A stretch of DNA of 64,000 bases, taken from Ichthyophis bannanicus. Its lineage: Eukaryota > Chordata > Amphibia > Gymnophiona > Ichthyophiidae. The first letter of the stretch is position 1; every line of letters begins with the position of its first letter. Where the stretch lies: assembly GCA_033557465.1 (NCBI GenBank), contig CM066033.1, positions 232,378,109 to 232,442,108 on the forward strand, given 5' to 3'. The translations under genes were made by a program, and so were the position numbers. The notes below the pieces were generated by a model. It was not told the origin of the DNA, searched no databases, and worked only from the letters and a program-made list of their open reading frames with translations. Of this stretch, positions 10,897 through 22,272 are shown piece after piece.

Positions 10897-12039
10897 ATAG
10901 GGGTATGTTTACTAAACCATCTTAACGTCGCAGCAGTGGTATTATCGCGCAATAAGTGACGTTATCATGCGATAATGTAGCGGTGGCATTAAGGCACACT
11001 AACGCTGTAAAATCCGGGTCTGAAGGGTTGAGTAAGGCTTCCCAGAGGGTGGAGAGAAGGGGTCAATGGGTGGAGAGTGGGAGGGGAGAGGCTCCAGGCA
11101 CACTAACGCTGTGAAATCTGGGTCTGAATACTAATGCCAGTGAAACCCTCGCGTTAAGGCACATTTGCAGGAAAGAGAAACAAATTCAGTCAGCAATGTG
11201 CAGCAAAGGCAGGGAAACCCAGAAAAGTGATAGTTGTGATACATGTGCAGGGATGAAAAAGGCAAATAAACATATAACAGGACCAGAACCACATCTAAAA
11301 TCCCAATAACCAAGCTGGCCAATAATGATATTAATGATAAACATAAAGCAACACTACTGACAAAGCGTATAAATTAAGATATCATGTTTGGAAGGGTCTA
11401 TGCTCTGTCTCCCTACAAAGTGAATGATAACACATTGAAATAGCGCTGATCAGGGTTTCTGTCATTTAGATTGGTCAGGTTTGTTATGGCGTGCACATGT
11501 GCAGGAACAGAAGATTGGGTACATTGGAAACGGCAACTGTACTGATGCTGTAAATGGGATACAGGGGGCTGCAGGAGGCACATGCTGTGGTCCAGCTGGT
11601 GCACAGTGCAAGCTAGGCAGATGCCTAGGTGGCACATAGGAATGCTGAAACTGTAAAGCAGCAAGACAGCAACTGATGAGGGTCCAACATGGGCACGAGT
11701 GTGTGTCCCACAGTGTCACGGGGGGATTACCCAGCAGGTAACCCCAAGGGCACATAACATTGGCAGGCGGTGCGGGGGGTGGGGGGGAAGCGCACATCTC
11801 CATGTAGGCACCCCTACCCTAGAACCCACACCATAGGCAGCTGCCTACTGGCATACTGGATGGCCTGGGACTGTGCACCACCAGCACCACTGGCATAATG
11901 GCATGGCAGCATGGTGGCAGAGGGGGCAGTGGCATCTGCCCACAGCAGACCATGGCCTAGCCCCGTTTAGGTGGGTGCCATGCAATGCAACAGACAGGGT
12001 CTGTCTGACGAACAGTCATGGTATCCCCAGGGAATGAAC

Positions 12040-12130
12040 TGTCCCTGTGGCAACAGTGTGGTGCAATACACACAGCCAGTGTGTTCAGGAGCAAAAGGTC
12101 ACAAGTTCAAGTCCCAGCTGTGGCTCCTGC
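12040..12130 (+). repeat. tRNA-like module 1 in the large TIR element
   Basis: Contains a B-box-like GTTCAAGTCCC (about 12,105-12,115) preceded at tRNA-like distance by an A-box-like stretch (TGTGGTGCAATACAC). The same segment, about 85 percent alike by eye, occurs in the second family member at 35,258-35,347, where the B-box is the canonical GGTTCAAGCCC. So it belongs to the element rather than being a separate insertion. I see no full cloverleaf, so it is not a working tRNA gene. Confidence 0.55.
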
Positions 12131-12272
12131 TAACCCTTTCCCCATATTTTACCCAGTACTAAACCATGGTAATAAAGACGGAACCTTTATTGCAGATAAA
12201 ATAAACATGCCTGAAACGCCTATATTTTACCCTACAGAGCACAGACACCATAAACATGTGCAATCCTTAGAG

Positions 12273-12465
12273 CAGAGTTTCCCAACTGCAGTCCTGGAGG
12301 GCCAAACACCATTCAGGTTTCATGCTGTCCCTAATAAATATGCCTGTGCTGCATTAGTATGCGCCGCCCACATTGTATGCAAATGTATCTCATGCATATT
12401 CATTAGGGACAGCATGAAAACCTGAACAGTGTTTGCCCCACCAGGACCGGAGTTGGGAACCTCTG
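12273..12465. mobile_element. Palindromic hAT-like MITE nested in the large TIR element
   Basis: A 193-bp element with TIRs CAGAGTTTCCCAACTGCAGT and, from the right, CAGAGGTTCCCAACTCCGGT. The 8-bp flanks are near identical: ccttagag (12,265-12,272) and ccctagag (12,466-12,473). The inner part repeats atgcatattcattagg in inverted form. An 8-bp TSD is typical of hAT transposons. Non-autonomous. Confidence 0.75.
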
Positions 12466-14149
12466 CCCTAGAGCAGCGGCCAACAGGGGCATAAACTCCC
12501 ACACCCACAGGCTCCACTATCCAAAGCCTCATGGAGAGTCAGGCTGTTGGGCCCTGCGCGCAGCAGCATTTCCCAATACTAGCACTTGCATACCTTAGCA
12601 ATGCCGCCCTAAACCTGGGAATACGTTACACATATATCAAAAGGTTGCTATGATTAATGGCAGATAACAATTCCTAAGTTAAGCACAAGTTGCTGATAGA
12701 GCTGCATCATAGCAACCTTTCTGATATCTGTGGAATGTGTTTCAGTTTTTTTTTCTGACAGTGTTTACCACCCCGGGGAGTGACCCCAACAGTATTGCAT
12801 ACCATAGCCATGCCTGCACTGTGCCCAGGACTGGTGTGGTGGCCAGGGCTGCCAAAAGCCTCTATATTTGCACAATGCTGGCATAGGCGTGGGAGTGTGT
12901 GTCTGTCTATCCAATGTGTTGTGGCTGCCTACACCTTACTCAGCCCACACTGCTTGCACTGTTTCCAGTGTTAGCCTGCCAATGTGCATAATGAGGAGCA
13001 AGGTATTGTGGGTATGGCCCAGACAGGGTGGCCTGGGCAGGATGCATCTGCACAGGGCATAGGGCAATGGCTGGGACATTGTAGTGCCCAGCCATCACCT
13101 GCACGGACAGGGTGGCCACAGCATGTCCTGCTGGGGGGTCACTCTCACCCTGACTGAGCAGTGGCCACGGCATGGCTAGGTTCCCCCATAGTGCTATATA
13201 GTATTTTTAAGTGATATTTATGGGTTCTTGTTTCTGGGGCCCAATCACTGATTTATCTGCTTGGTGTGTGTGCTCAAATCCCAGTTTTGGGTGCACACAT
13301 CTCCTCCAGGAACATGCACTATGGACTAGCTAGCAGACTGTCTGCAGTTAGTATGTGTATGGCTGGAACACCTTGCAGGGTGCAGTGGCTGGAGAATGTC
13401 AGATAGTGGTGGGGGGCAGCTGAGCATTTCCAGGCCTACTGTCTGTCTGCCATTGCCTTATGGATGCATGCAGATCTGCATTGACTGCCCTGTAGGGTGC
13501 CTATTCCCCAGCAGGACTGGGGTTGATGGTCCACTCTACTGCCACCATTGCAGGGATGTAGAATGTGGATCTGTTGGTGGGAGATCCTGTCCCCCACCCT
13601 GAGCCCCAGAGGGCAGGTTGGGTGGTGCTACATAATCCACCCATGGGTCCAAACACCCCCTTCACTTAAATCATGTGACCATGGTACCCACACAGGATAT
13701 GCACTATTCTGGGTGCATCATAGTCCACAAGGGCTAGACTTGACTGGGAAATACAGATGGACACAGGTGTATCCTAGGTGTGTCTGCAAGGACTACCTAT
13801 CACACACTGGCACTGGTGACCTACAGCATAGCCTATCTCAGCTAAACCAAGTGCTGCGGACTTGGTGCTGGGCGCCACACCTTGCCCTCAGGGTGAGCAC
13901 AGTACCCCCACAATGTGTCTGTCTGTAGCTACTCTGTACCAGTAACACACATGGTCAGTTCCCCCTACCAGGCCGAGGTGCTGTGGGGGTGCATACCCCA
14001 TCTTGTGATCATCTGTAGACTGCTGATCTGCATGTGCAGTGCATCATGGGTATGGGTGGGTTAAACCTATCCTGGTAACCACAGCAGACAGTTTGTGTGG
14101 TGACCTGCAGTCCTTCTGTAGCCAGCCAGGGGTTTGTTAGCAGCTATAG

Positions 14150-14222
14150 AGATGTAGCCCACTGGTTACTTCATTGACTGTGGAGGCAGAGGTCATGGGT
14201 TTGTTCCCACAGTGGTGTTATT
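14150..14222 (+). repeat. tRNA-like module 2 in the large TIR element
   Basis: Contains TGTAGCCCACTGGTTACTTC (A-box-like) and GGGTTTGTTCCC (B-box-like) 40-odd bases apart. The equivalent in the second family member (36,500-36,582) is closer to canonical: TAGCCTACTGGTTAATAC and GGGTTCAATTCC. Part of the element; not a working tRNA. Confidence 0.55.
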
Positions 14223-14228
14223 TGATAG

Positions 14229-14518
14229 GGCTGTCTGAGGCATTTCCTTTTTTAATTTAAATTAGTGCTACCAGCAAAAACACCCTCACAGTGCTGTAAC
14301 CTTAAGATGCCTCATAAGGCGCCCTATAAAGCACCCTATAAGGCGCCCTATAGGGAACATTATAAGGTGACTTGGCGGACAGTGCACTTTATAATGTGCC
14401 CTCTGAAGTGCCTTATAGGACACCTTATGCGGCACCTTAGATTACGGCACTGTGAGGGTGTGTTTGCTGGCAGCACTAATTTAAATTAAAAAAGAAAATG
14501 CCTCAGACAGCCTTACTC
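14229..14518. repeat. Long inverted repeat inside the large TIR element
   Basis: Arms 14,229-14,300 and 14,443-14,518 are near-perfect inverted copies (ggctgtctgaggcattt ... taatttaaattagtgct ... caccctcacagtgc). The loop is built from short variants of aaggcgccctata. The second family member has instead a long run of ggcacctta variants at 37,250-37,420, so this block is shared but has diverged by repeat expansion. Confidence 0.75.
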
Positions 14519-14558
14519 ATCACACCCACTGGGGGATCAAACTCATGATCTCTGTTTT
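14480..14558 (-). repeat. tRNA-like module 3, right half, split by the L1-type insertion
   Basis: On the minus strand, joining 20,032-19,989 to 14,558-14,520 gives GTAGCACAGTGGTTAATAC (A-box-like) then GAGTTTGATCCCCC (B-box-like). The L1-type LINE inserted between the boxes, with its 15-bp target duplication catgatctctgtttt at 14,544-14,558 and 19,974-19,988. Confidence 0.5.
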
Positions 14559-14784
14559 TTTTTTTTTAATTCTTTATTTTCGTTTTATAACAACAAAGGA
14601 AAGGAAGACATACAGCTAAAAGACAGATACATACATAGAATGTGATACATACACCAAAGTAAACCCCTACCACCCCCCTCCCCCCTGCTTCTTCTCTAGA
14701 AAACAAATCATTCCCGAAACGGGCGTGTACTGACATTATTGTGTTACAAAACCTAACGGTGATCTGAAACATGATGAGTGTACA

Positions 14785-17700
14785 TTAAACAGACATGTCG
14801 GAACAATGAGCAGATTGTACATAATCATTGAGCATCTGCCATTTAGACAAGCGAGAGTGAGTTTGGGTATGGGGAATAGCTCTCCGAGATATCTGCTCAT
14901 ATTTACTATATAAGCAGACAAGGTTCCACCATTCATTGACAGTAAGTCGAGAGCTATCCTTCCAATTCCTCGTGATTAAACATATGGCTATACCCAGCAT
15001 GAAATCAAGGAGAAAGCGACCCTTCTTAGGAAGAGAGGGGACCTCCGCCACTGAGCGGAGTCCCACAATCTTCCAAGAAAGAGGCTCGTGGAGGTGTAAG
15101 ATAAATTGAATACGACCCCAGACCCGCCCCCAGTAAGCCTGTAGTTGAGGACATTCATAAATAACATGAGCGAGGGTTCCCACAGCAGTATGGCAAGACC
15201 AACACTGGTCCCTAGCAGTTGTGTTCCATTTGGCTATTTTTTCTGGAGTATAAAGCATCTATGTGCAAAAAAGAAGAGAGTTTGGGTAACTGAGGCAGAT
15301 CGGGAAACCCGCACTACTTTGCTCCAGAAAACGCTCCATTGCACAGGGGTTAAAGTGGTTTGCAGTTCGCGCTCCCAGGCTTGTTGGGCTCTACAAGTAG
15401 CAGTATCTGTACTCTGACATAATAGTTTATAAAAGTTAGAGGCCACCCCATGTGTACTACTAATAGAGTGAATTAGGTCTAATAGCCCGTCCTCAGTAGG
15501 GACAGAGGGCGGCAGGATTCGAGCACTTTTGAGGCAGTGTTGAAGCTGCATCAATTGAAAGTAATGTTTCGCTGGTAACGCAAATTCCTTTTGTAAATCA
15601 GAAAAGGTTTTCCAACGAGCTGCAGAGAAGAGCTGTTGGGGTGTCCAGATCCCCCTAGAGTACCAGGGTTTCCATGCTATCGTTCTATTTAGGACTTGAA
15701 TTCTGGGGTTATTCCACAGCGGGAGTCCGTCCTGAGGACATACGTTTGGGCCCAGTGATAGAATGAGAGTGTTAAAGGCCGCAAGAGTATCGACAATCAT
15801 TGGGGGATGGCGGGTGTCTACTTGATGGGACATACCGGGGAGATGGATCAACGGAATTGGGCTACTAAGCTCCTCTTCTATGTCAAGTCAAACTGGTCTG
15901 CTGTCTGTTGAGGCATCTAGCCATCGGGCACCTTGTTTAAGTAGGAAGGCTTGATGATATCTGAGAAAATCAGGAAAGCGGGTACCCCCTAGTTCCTTCG
16001 CAGACTGTAGTTTTTGTTTAGCTATCCTTGGTGGTTTGCCCTGCCAGAGATAGCGGACGAGAAGGCCCTCAATATCTTTGTAGGTGTGTAGCGGGAGTAA
16101 GCATGGCAGCATTTCTAAAATATAGTTCACTTTGGGGACTATCATCATTTTCACAGTTTCTAGGCGGCCCCACCATGTAAGGGATAAGGGAGACCAACGA
16201 TTTGTGAGCTCACGGACTTTGGAGACTACCTCTTTGGCATTAAAACTAATAGTGTCTTCTAAAGGAGAACAGTAATGGACCCCAAGATATTTCACCATGC
16301 GGGATTGCCAAAGGAAAGGAAAGGCCTGCATGTCAGCCTCATGTACCCAGCGGTTCAGTGGGAATGCTACAGATTTGGTCCAGTTTATTTTATAGCCCGA
16401 TAATTGCGAGTATCCATCAATCAGATCCAAGACAGCTGGAACCGAATCAAGGGATACGAAGAGCATAAGGTCATCTGCATATGCAGAGAGTTTAATCTCT
16501 CTGTGACTGAAGGGGACACCTCGAATACGCGCGGACTGTCTAATGAGGAGGGCGAGGGGTTCAAGAGCTAGATCAAAGAGCATTGGTGATAGGGGGCAAC
16601 CTTGACGCGTGCCTCTTTGGAGATTAAAAGGCTGAGACTTAATGGCATTTACACAAATACTGGCAACGGGTTGAGTATACATGACTTGGAGGTATCGGAG
16701 GAAGCCCTCCCCAAAGCCATACCATCGGAGAACTGCAAATAAGAAGGGCCATTCTAGGCGATCAAAGGCTTTTTCAGCATCTAGGGAAAGACCCACCCAT
16801 GGGTGGTCTAAATTGGCAGCACTGGATAGCACATGGCACAAGGTCCGAGCATTGTCAGCGGTGGATCGGCCGGGTATAAAACCGCATTGGTCGGGATGGA
16901 TTAAGGTGGCCATCCTGTCAGATAGCCGGGTGGCCAAGATCGTTGCGAAGATCTTATAATCGGCATTAAGTAGGGAGATTGGACGGTAGTTGGCGGTTAG
17001 CAGCGGGTCTCTGCCTTCTTTCTCAAATACTACCACATTAGCTGCAGAAAAGGATCCCAAAGAGGATGTATCTACCGCAAGGGCAGTAAAATAGAGTTTT
17101 AAGTAGGGAACTAAATCTGCACTGAACGTTCTGTAGAATTCGGTCGGGAGACCGTCAGGCCCGGCGGCTCGACCCGAGGCTGTTCGTTTTAGGGCAGATT
17201 GGATCTCTGAAGTAGAGAAGGGTTCATCCAGCGCATCCCTATCAGCTTCAGAAAGGGTCGGCCGCTGAATACCAGAAAACAATCGCTCGAAGGTCTCTGA
17301 TGAGAACTCACATTCAGATTGATATAGACGGGTATAGAAATCCCGAAAGAGTTCTACGATATCGGAGTCTGTGGTCAGTATGCCCCCTCCCTGTGGGACT
17401 CGAAGGGCCGCTACGCATTTGGCTTCTTTTTGACCTTTCAAGGCGTTGGCTAAAAGTCGACCGGCTCGGTTGCTTTCACGGTAGTATGTCCCTCGTTGAA
17501 GCTCAATACTCTTAGAAGCTGCAGTTGAGAGGATTGCATTATATTGAAAACGGAGACGCTGTAAGCGAACTAAGACGCATGGATCAGTACGTGAAGTTAG
17601 AACTCGTTCGCCTGCTTTGATTTGTTGGTCTAGTATAAGTAGCTGCTGTTTGCGTTGTTTCCGCAGGCGAATTTGATAACTAGTGATCGTTGCACGAATG

Positions 17701-18578
17701 GCCGCTTTGAAACCCTCCCACCAAGCCCAATTTGCAGTATCCTGGGGTAAATTAAAATGGAAGTAATCCTGTATGGCTGCTCGAATTTCTAACTGGAACT
17801 CTGGCTGAGTTAATAGGGCTCTATCAAAGAACCAGGCCCCCGAATTCCCTTGGGGTGCAGTAGTGTGTAATTGAAAAGAAATAGCAGCATGATCTGAAAT
17901 ATGTTGGGAGTGAATCTTTGCAGTGTCCACCTGAGGAACTAACAGTTTTGATATTAGAAAGAAATCTATGCGAGACTGGGATTTATGAGGGGAAGAGAAG
18001 AAGGTAAAGTCAAGCTCATTGGGGTGTAGTAACCTCCATAGATCGACTAAAGCAAGATCTTTGATCACAGAGGTAAGCGTGGTGTGACTCTTGGGGGGAC
18101 CACTTTTCCTAGGCGGCTGTTTGTCAATCAGGGGATCAAGAACTAAATTGAAATCCCCCCCTATTATCAATGAAGTATTAGCAGAGGCCTGCGCAACCTG
18201 AGCAATGGTAGCAAAAAAGGCAGGGTCATCCACATTAGGAGCATAAAGGCATATACATGTAACTTCAAGGTTACCTATCTTGAGGTGAACTCTGGACCAT
18301 CTACCTGCTGTATCTGAGCTAGTCGCAATAATAGTAGCATGCAGAGATTTCCTAACCAGTATGGCAACCCCACATTTCTTAGAAACGGCTGGGGAATAGG
18401 CGGCCACCATGTAAGGTTTAATATTGAGTTTAAGAGTTTCCTTCGAATTTAAATGCGTTTCTTGGAGGAAAATCAGGTCCGCAGCTTCATGACTTAGATA
18501 GCTTAGGATTTTCTTCCGTTTTATCGGATTATTGATTCCTTTTACGTTCAATGATAAAATCTTACATGGTGCCATCAA
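14785..18578 (-). pseudogene. L1-type ORF2 (endonuclease-RT), two frameshifts
   Basis: The LINE replicase. The main open segment (18,578-15,888, 896 aa) starts MMAPCKILSLNVKGINNPIKR. Endonuclease blocks: LIFLQETHL (about residue 38-46), ICLYAPN, GGDFNLVLD (about 140), SRIDFF and SDHAAI (about 205-230). RT blocks: AAGPDGLPTEFY, NYRPISLLNADYKI, GFIPGRSTADN, LDAEKAFDRLEW (first catalytic Asp), GTRQGCPLSP, AYADDLMLF (catalytic pair). A frameshift near 15,850-15,890 moves to a 205-aa segment, a second near 15,240-15,260 to a 157-aa segment ending with a C-x2-C-x8-H-x4-C motif (CWSC ... H ... C), the usual L1 C-terminal cysteine-rich region. Catalytic residues are present; the frameshifts make it inactive as it stands. 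Confidence 0.93.
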
Positions 18579-18992
18579 TCGGTAATAGACATTTTAGGTA
18601 AGGGCGCTTGAAAACACACAACATAATCAGAATCTGTACAACAATGATATAATCACCGAGTCTGCTGGCTAATACACCCCATATTGAAAAGTATGTACCA
18701 AAGTAACTTAGAGAAGAAGCAAAACCCCCAATGAAAATGGCGACCATATGTCTGCGGGAGGAGGCCCTAGAGAGGAAGATAGAGACATAAAAAAAAGAAA
18801 AGAAACACCAGAGTCCATAATTAACACTGTCTCTGATACTCATCGAGGCTACGATGGGTAGATGGAGTCGGGTCACAGATATCATCAAAATAAGGCAACA
18901 AACCGCCCTCGACAGACTCTTTGCTGAGCCGCAGCAAATCCAATATGGCAGGTACAGCGGATATGAGAATACTGGCAGGAATATTCTGGAAG

Positions 18993-19862
18993 TCAGCGCA
19001 TCAAGTCGGCTTCTTTAGCATCCAAAAACTCGGCTAGTAGATCAGGGTCCTCAAATGTTCTTGTCTGATTCTGAAGCGTGACTCGGAGCTTGGCCGGGTA
19101 CATCAGGCCATAGCGTGCTTGTAGTTGTTGAAGCCTCGGCCGGAATTCCAGAAAGCGCTTTCGGCGGTCGACCGTGGGTTTAGCCAAGTCAGGATAGAAG
19201 GAGATCTTGTGGCTCTCAAACTCCATATGGCCCTTTGCCCGAGAGGCACTGAGAATTTGCTCCACATGTTGATATCTCAAAAGTCGAAAGATGATAGGCC
19301 GCGGGGTCTTCCTGTTGAGCGTTATGTTTGTGGGTACACGATGAGCGCGATCGATCTCCAATTCTTTGGTAAAGGTGATTTGGAGCAGGGAAGGGAGGAT
19401 TTTATATAAAAACTCCTTCATGTCTCCCGATTCCGCTCCCTCCGGTATGCCCACGAGTCGTAGGTTGTTGCGGCGCGCTCTATTATTGCCATCTTCCACT
19501 TCTTTCTGCAAGGCCCGCACCTGACGTTCAACTTTGTCGAGTTTGGACAGCCGGACCGCATGGGAGTCTAATATGCTCTCCATTTTGTCCTGACGCGAAG
19601 AGAGCCCCTCTAGCCTGCCTTGCAGTACACCAAGATCTTCCCGCAGCGCTCGGAGTGCTTCACCGTTTGACTGCACGAGGTCCTTAACCCCTCTAATCTC
19701 TGCGAGGATTTCCTGCTGCATTTCGGGGCCCTCGCGCAAAGCCAGCCCCTTCTGCGGGGACGGGGGTTCAGTTTTGGAGCGTTTGCCGTGAGAAGCCGCT
19801 GGAGATCCAAATTCCAGGCGCGTAGGTTTGGTCCCCGCCATCTCACCAATGTGCCCCGGCAA
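18993..19862 (-). CDS. L1-type ORF1 protein (RNA-binding chaperone), intact, 289 aa
   Basis: The nucleic-acid-binding chaperone that coats LINE RNA. Uninterrupted frame of 289 residues. The N-terminus (1-45) is basic and Ser/Pro-rich (HGKRSKTEPPSPQKG); residues about 50-125 form a heptad-rich coiled coil expected to trimerise; residues about 130-205 match the L1 ORF1 RRM, with RRNNLRLVGIPEGAE and EIDRAHRVP; the C-terminal domain follows (RKRFLEFRPRLQQLQARYGLMYPAKLRV). Copy 2 (42,616-43,464) is alike throughout and also intact. The start was chosen by agreement of the frame with copy 2; the ATG of MAGTKPTRLEFG, seven codons in, aligns with the copy 2 start and may be the real one. Confidence 0.9.
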   Translation of the reverse strand: MPGHIGEMAGTKPTRLEFGSPAASHGKRSKTEPPSPQKGLALREGPEMQQEILAEIRGVKDLVQSNGEALRALREDLGVLQGRLEGLSSRQDKMESILDSHAVRLSKLDKVERQVRALQKEVEDGNNRARRNNLRLVGIPEGAESGDMKEFLYKILPSLLQITFTKELEIDRAHRVPTNITLNRKTPRPIIFRLLRYQHVEQILSASRAKGHMEFESHKISFYPDLAKPTVDRRKRFLEFRPRLQQLQARYGLMYPAKLRVTLQNQTRTFEDPDLLAEFLDAKEADLMR

Positions 19863-19973
19863 GATCAGAGCAGAAATTCAAGTATGTCCGGTGTTAATTC
19901 AGGATTCTGAGTAGGCCTCTCGGGAGCCTCAGCGTTATGCGACCATCCCGCTGGACATCGGGCTCCGCCCCCC

Positions 19974-20032
19974 CATGATCTCTGTTTTATCAGTCAATGT
20001 ATTAACCACTGTGCTACACCTCTGTTTCTGTG
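19974..20032 (-). repeat. tRNA-like module 3, left half
   Basis: The A-box-bearing half (minus strand GTAGCACAGTGGTTAATAC at about 20,000-20,022) of the tRNA-like module split by the L1-type LINE. It directly follows the target duplication. Confidence 0.5.
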
Positions 20033-20235
20033 TTACTGGGTCAGCGTGCCTAATTAAGGCTAACATGCGTTAGCGTGCCACGGCTCCCTCTATCGCTCGA
20101 TAACAGACTTTATCACACGATAACCCAAAATGCTACCTTAAGACTGGAATGCCCACTACCTTATATGGCATTCGTCACAGTAAGACTGCAACTAACGCCG
20201 GTAACATTAAGACGGTTTAGTAAACATACCCCATA

Positions 20236-20474
20236 GTGACAGAAAGGTGATGAAACAGCAGCAGAGAGTAAAGGGGTCAATAGCCTTAAGGTTCCTAAAC
20301 GTGTTGGTGGAGGCAGACAAGACTGTGGCAGGAGTGCTTAAGAGTGAAAGTTAGCAGATGATGGTCAGAGAGAGGAAGTTAGAGGGCAAGCAGTTGGAGA
20401 AAAAGACAAGGTTGAAGCAGTGGCGATGCTTGTGAGTACAGGCTATAGAACACAGCTGGAGACTGAATGAGGTG
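20236..20474 (-). mobile_element. L2-like LINE, minus strand, endonuclease end part
   Basis: Continuation of the LINE at 9,956-10,896 after the large TIR element. Read on the minus strand with frame changes it contains LTIIC*LSLLS-like sequence corresponding to the SDHHLLSFTL endonuclease block. It ends at the TSD of the hAT-like element (20,467-20,474). Confidence 0.55.
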
Positions 20475-21189
20475 TAGGGTTACCAACTTTTTCACCGAGA
20501 AAAACCTGACACCTGTGGCTCGCCATGCTCCACCCATTCTCCGCCCCTAGTCCCACCCCTGCCCCGCCCCCAGCCCCACCCACAAAAATTACCGAGGATA
20601 CGTGTAGGCTAACTTCCTTGGTCATATAATAATTAAACTGGGAACCCCAAAATCCAAACATGAAATGTACAACACTGGAGAAATAAAACTATAAAGTAAT
20701 TTCCTCTTGCACTAAACAAAAACGCAAAGATGTTATCAATACACACTTCCCAGACCAAACATATTCCAGCTAATAAATTCAAAATAAAAGGTATTTTTCT
20801 ACCTTCTGTTTGGGCGTTTTATTTTCAGTTGCAATTGCTCCAGTCACTTTCTTCTGGTTTCTTCGTGTCTTCTGCGAGCTATCCATTTGTCCTTTCTTCT
20901 CTTTTAGATGTTTTCCATTCTCTCTCTATTTCTGCTTTAACATACTGATTGTTTCCCTTTTGCTCTTTCCCCCAATTCTTTCCTTATTCCTTTATCATCC
21001 ATTTAAATTTCGCCCTTCCATTCTCAAGCCCCTCACTCTCCCAATACCCAGCCCATCATAGACTTTTCTTCCACACAAAATATTTTTTCCCCTCTCCATT
21101 CTCATTCCCCATCTATTCTAGTCCTCCCCCAAAATCAGTTCCCTTATAGTTCTAGACCCACCCAGCATCCACTCCCTTCTAATCCCATT

Positions 21190-22215
21190 CTCCCATGCCC
21201 CACATCAGCCCATTTCCAGTCCTATTCCAGCTCTTCATCAGCCCATTTCCAGTGCTAGCCCTCACATCACAGACCATTTCCAGTCCTAGCCCCCCCCCAT
21301 CACAACCCATTTCCAGTCCAAGTCCCCCATCACAGCCTATTTCCAGTCCTAGGCCCCCCCCCATCACATCCCATTTGCAGTCCGAGTCCCCCCGCACCAT
21401 CACAGCCCATTTGCAGTCCTACCCCCCCCCCACCATCACAGTCCATTTGCAGTCCTAGCCCCCCTAATCACAGCCTATTTCCAGTCCAAGTTCCCCCTCC
21501 CTCCACCATAGCCCATTTCCAGTCCAAGTTCCCCCCCCCATAGCCTTTTTCCAGTCCAGGTCCCCCTCCCCATCACAACCCATTTCCAGTCCATGTCCCC
21601 CCCCCCATAGCCCTTTTCCAGTCCAGGTCCCCCTCCCCATCAAAACCCATTTCCAGTCCATGTCCCCCCCCCCCACATAGCCCTTTTACAGTACAGGACC
21701 CCTCCCCATCACAGCCCATTTCTTTCCAGTCCAATGCCCCCCATAGCCCTTTTCCAGTCCAGGTCCGTCCCCCCCTTCACAACCCTTTTCCCGTCCTTTG
21801 GCCCGTAATCACCTCCTATTTCCAGTCCAAGTTCCCCCTCCCTCCACCATAGCCCATTTCCAGTCCAAGTTCCCCCTCCCTCCACCATAGCCCATTTCCA
21901 GTCCAAGTTCCCCACCCCCCATAGCCCTTTTCCAGTCCAGGTCCCCCTCCCCATCACAACCCATTTCCAGTCCATGTCCCCCCCCACAGCCCTTTTCCAG
22001 TCCAGGTCCCCTCCCCATCAAAACCCATTTCCAGTCCATGTCCCCACCTCCGATAGCCCTTTTACAGTCCAGGTCCCCTCCCATCACAGCCCATTTCTTT
22101 CCAGTCCAAGTCCCCCCCCCCCATAGCCCTTTTCCAGTCCAGGTCCCCTCCCCATCACAACCCATTTCCAGTCAAATTCCCCCTCCTAGCCCTTTTCCAG
22201 TCCAGGCCCCCTCCC
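21190..22215. repeat. Minisatellite of CCCATTTCCAGTCC-type units
   Basis: About 1 kb of imperfect tandem units of roughly 30 bp, of the form cacagcccatttccagtccaagtccccccc, with higher-order units of about 60-120 bp (for example the block starting catagcccttttccagtccagg). Runs of 5-12 C vary between units. The ORFs across it on the minus strand (Gly/Trp/Lys-rich) are simple-repeat artefacts. A related minisatellite is inside hAT-like element 2. Confidence 0.9.
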
Positions 22216-22272
22216 CCATCACAGCCCAGGCAGTCCTTGGCCTCCCCCCACCCCAAAACCGCGGCTGTCTGA

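Larger units (their letters stand above)
14559..19973 (-). mobile_element. Full-length L1/Tx1-type LINE, copy 1
   Basis: A 5.4-kb LINE flanked by a 15-bp target duplication (14,544-14,558 and 19,974-19,988). On the minus strand: a 5' UTR of about 110 bp starting gggggcggagcccgatg, ORF1 (19,862-18,993), a 414-bp spacer, ORF2 (18,578-14,785, two frameshifts), a short 3' UTR with AATAAA (14,573-14,578) and a poly-A tail. The same 5' start (ggggcggagcctgatgtccagc) is seen in copy 2 at 42,482, so both begin at the true 5' end. Low damage suggests a fairly recent insertion, later than the large TIR element that hosts it. Confidence 0.93.
10900..20232. mobile_element. Large TIR element, PIF/Harbinger-like, copy 1 (9.3 kb with nested inserts)
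   Basis: Terminal inverted repeats of about 29 bp start GGGGTATGTTTACTAAAC (10,900) and end with its complement (20,232), with two mismatches by eye. A 3-bp direct repeat ATA flanks it (10,897-10,899 and 20,233-20,235). It sits inside an L2-like LINE whose endonuclease part resumes right after 20,235. Without the nested L1 (5.4 kb) it is about 3.9 kb. A second member is at 34,304-37,557. No transposase was recognised. GGGG start, TTTACTAA motif and 3-bp A/T TSD point to PIF/Harbinger; that class is an inference. The subterminal sequence is rich in CGATAA and CGTTA motifs. Confidence 0.75.

Noticed and set aside
12040..12130. A functional tRNA gene
   Set aside because: A- and B-box-like motifs are present, but I could not draw a cloverleaf with acceptor and anticodon stems.
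11413..13928. Several ORFs of 60-135 codons within TIR element copy 1
   Set aside because: They are not kept in frame in copy 2 and show no transposase or Myb motif, so I do not call genes.
15145..17515. Plus-strand ORFs overlapping the L1-type ORF2
   Set aside because: Shadows of the real minus-strand coding sequence.
21190..22215. Long Gly/Trp/Lys-rich minus-strand ORFs and Ser/Pro-rich plus-strand ORFs
   Set aside because: They arise from the tandem repeat; each frame simply repeats the unit.
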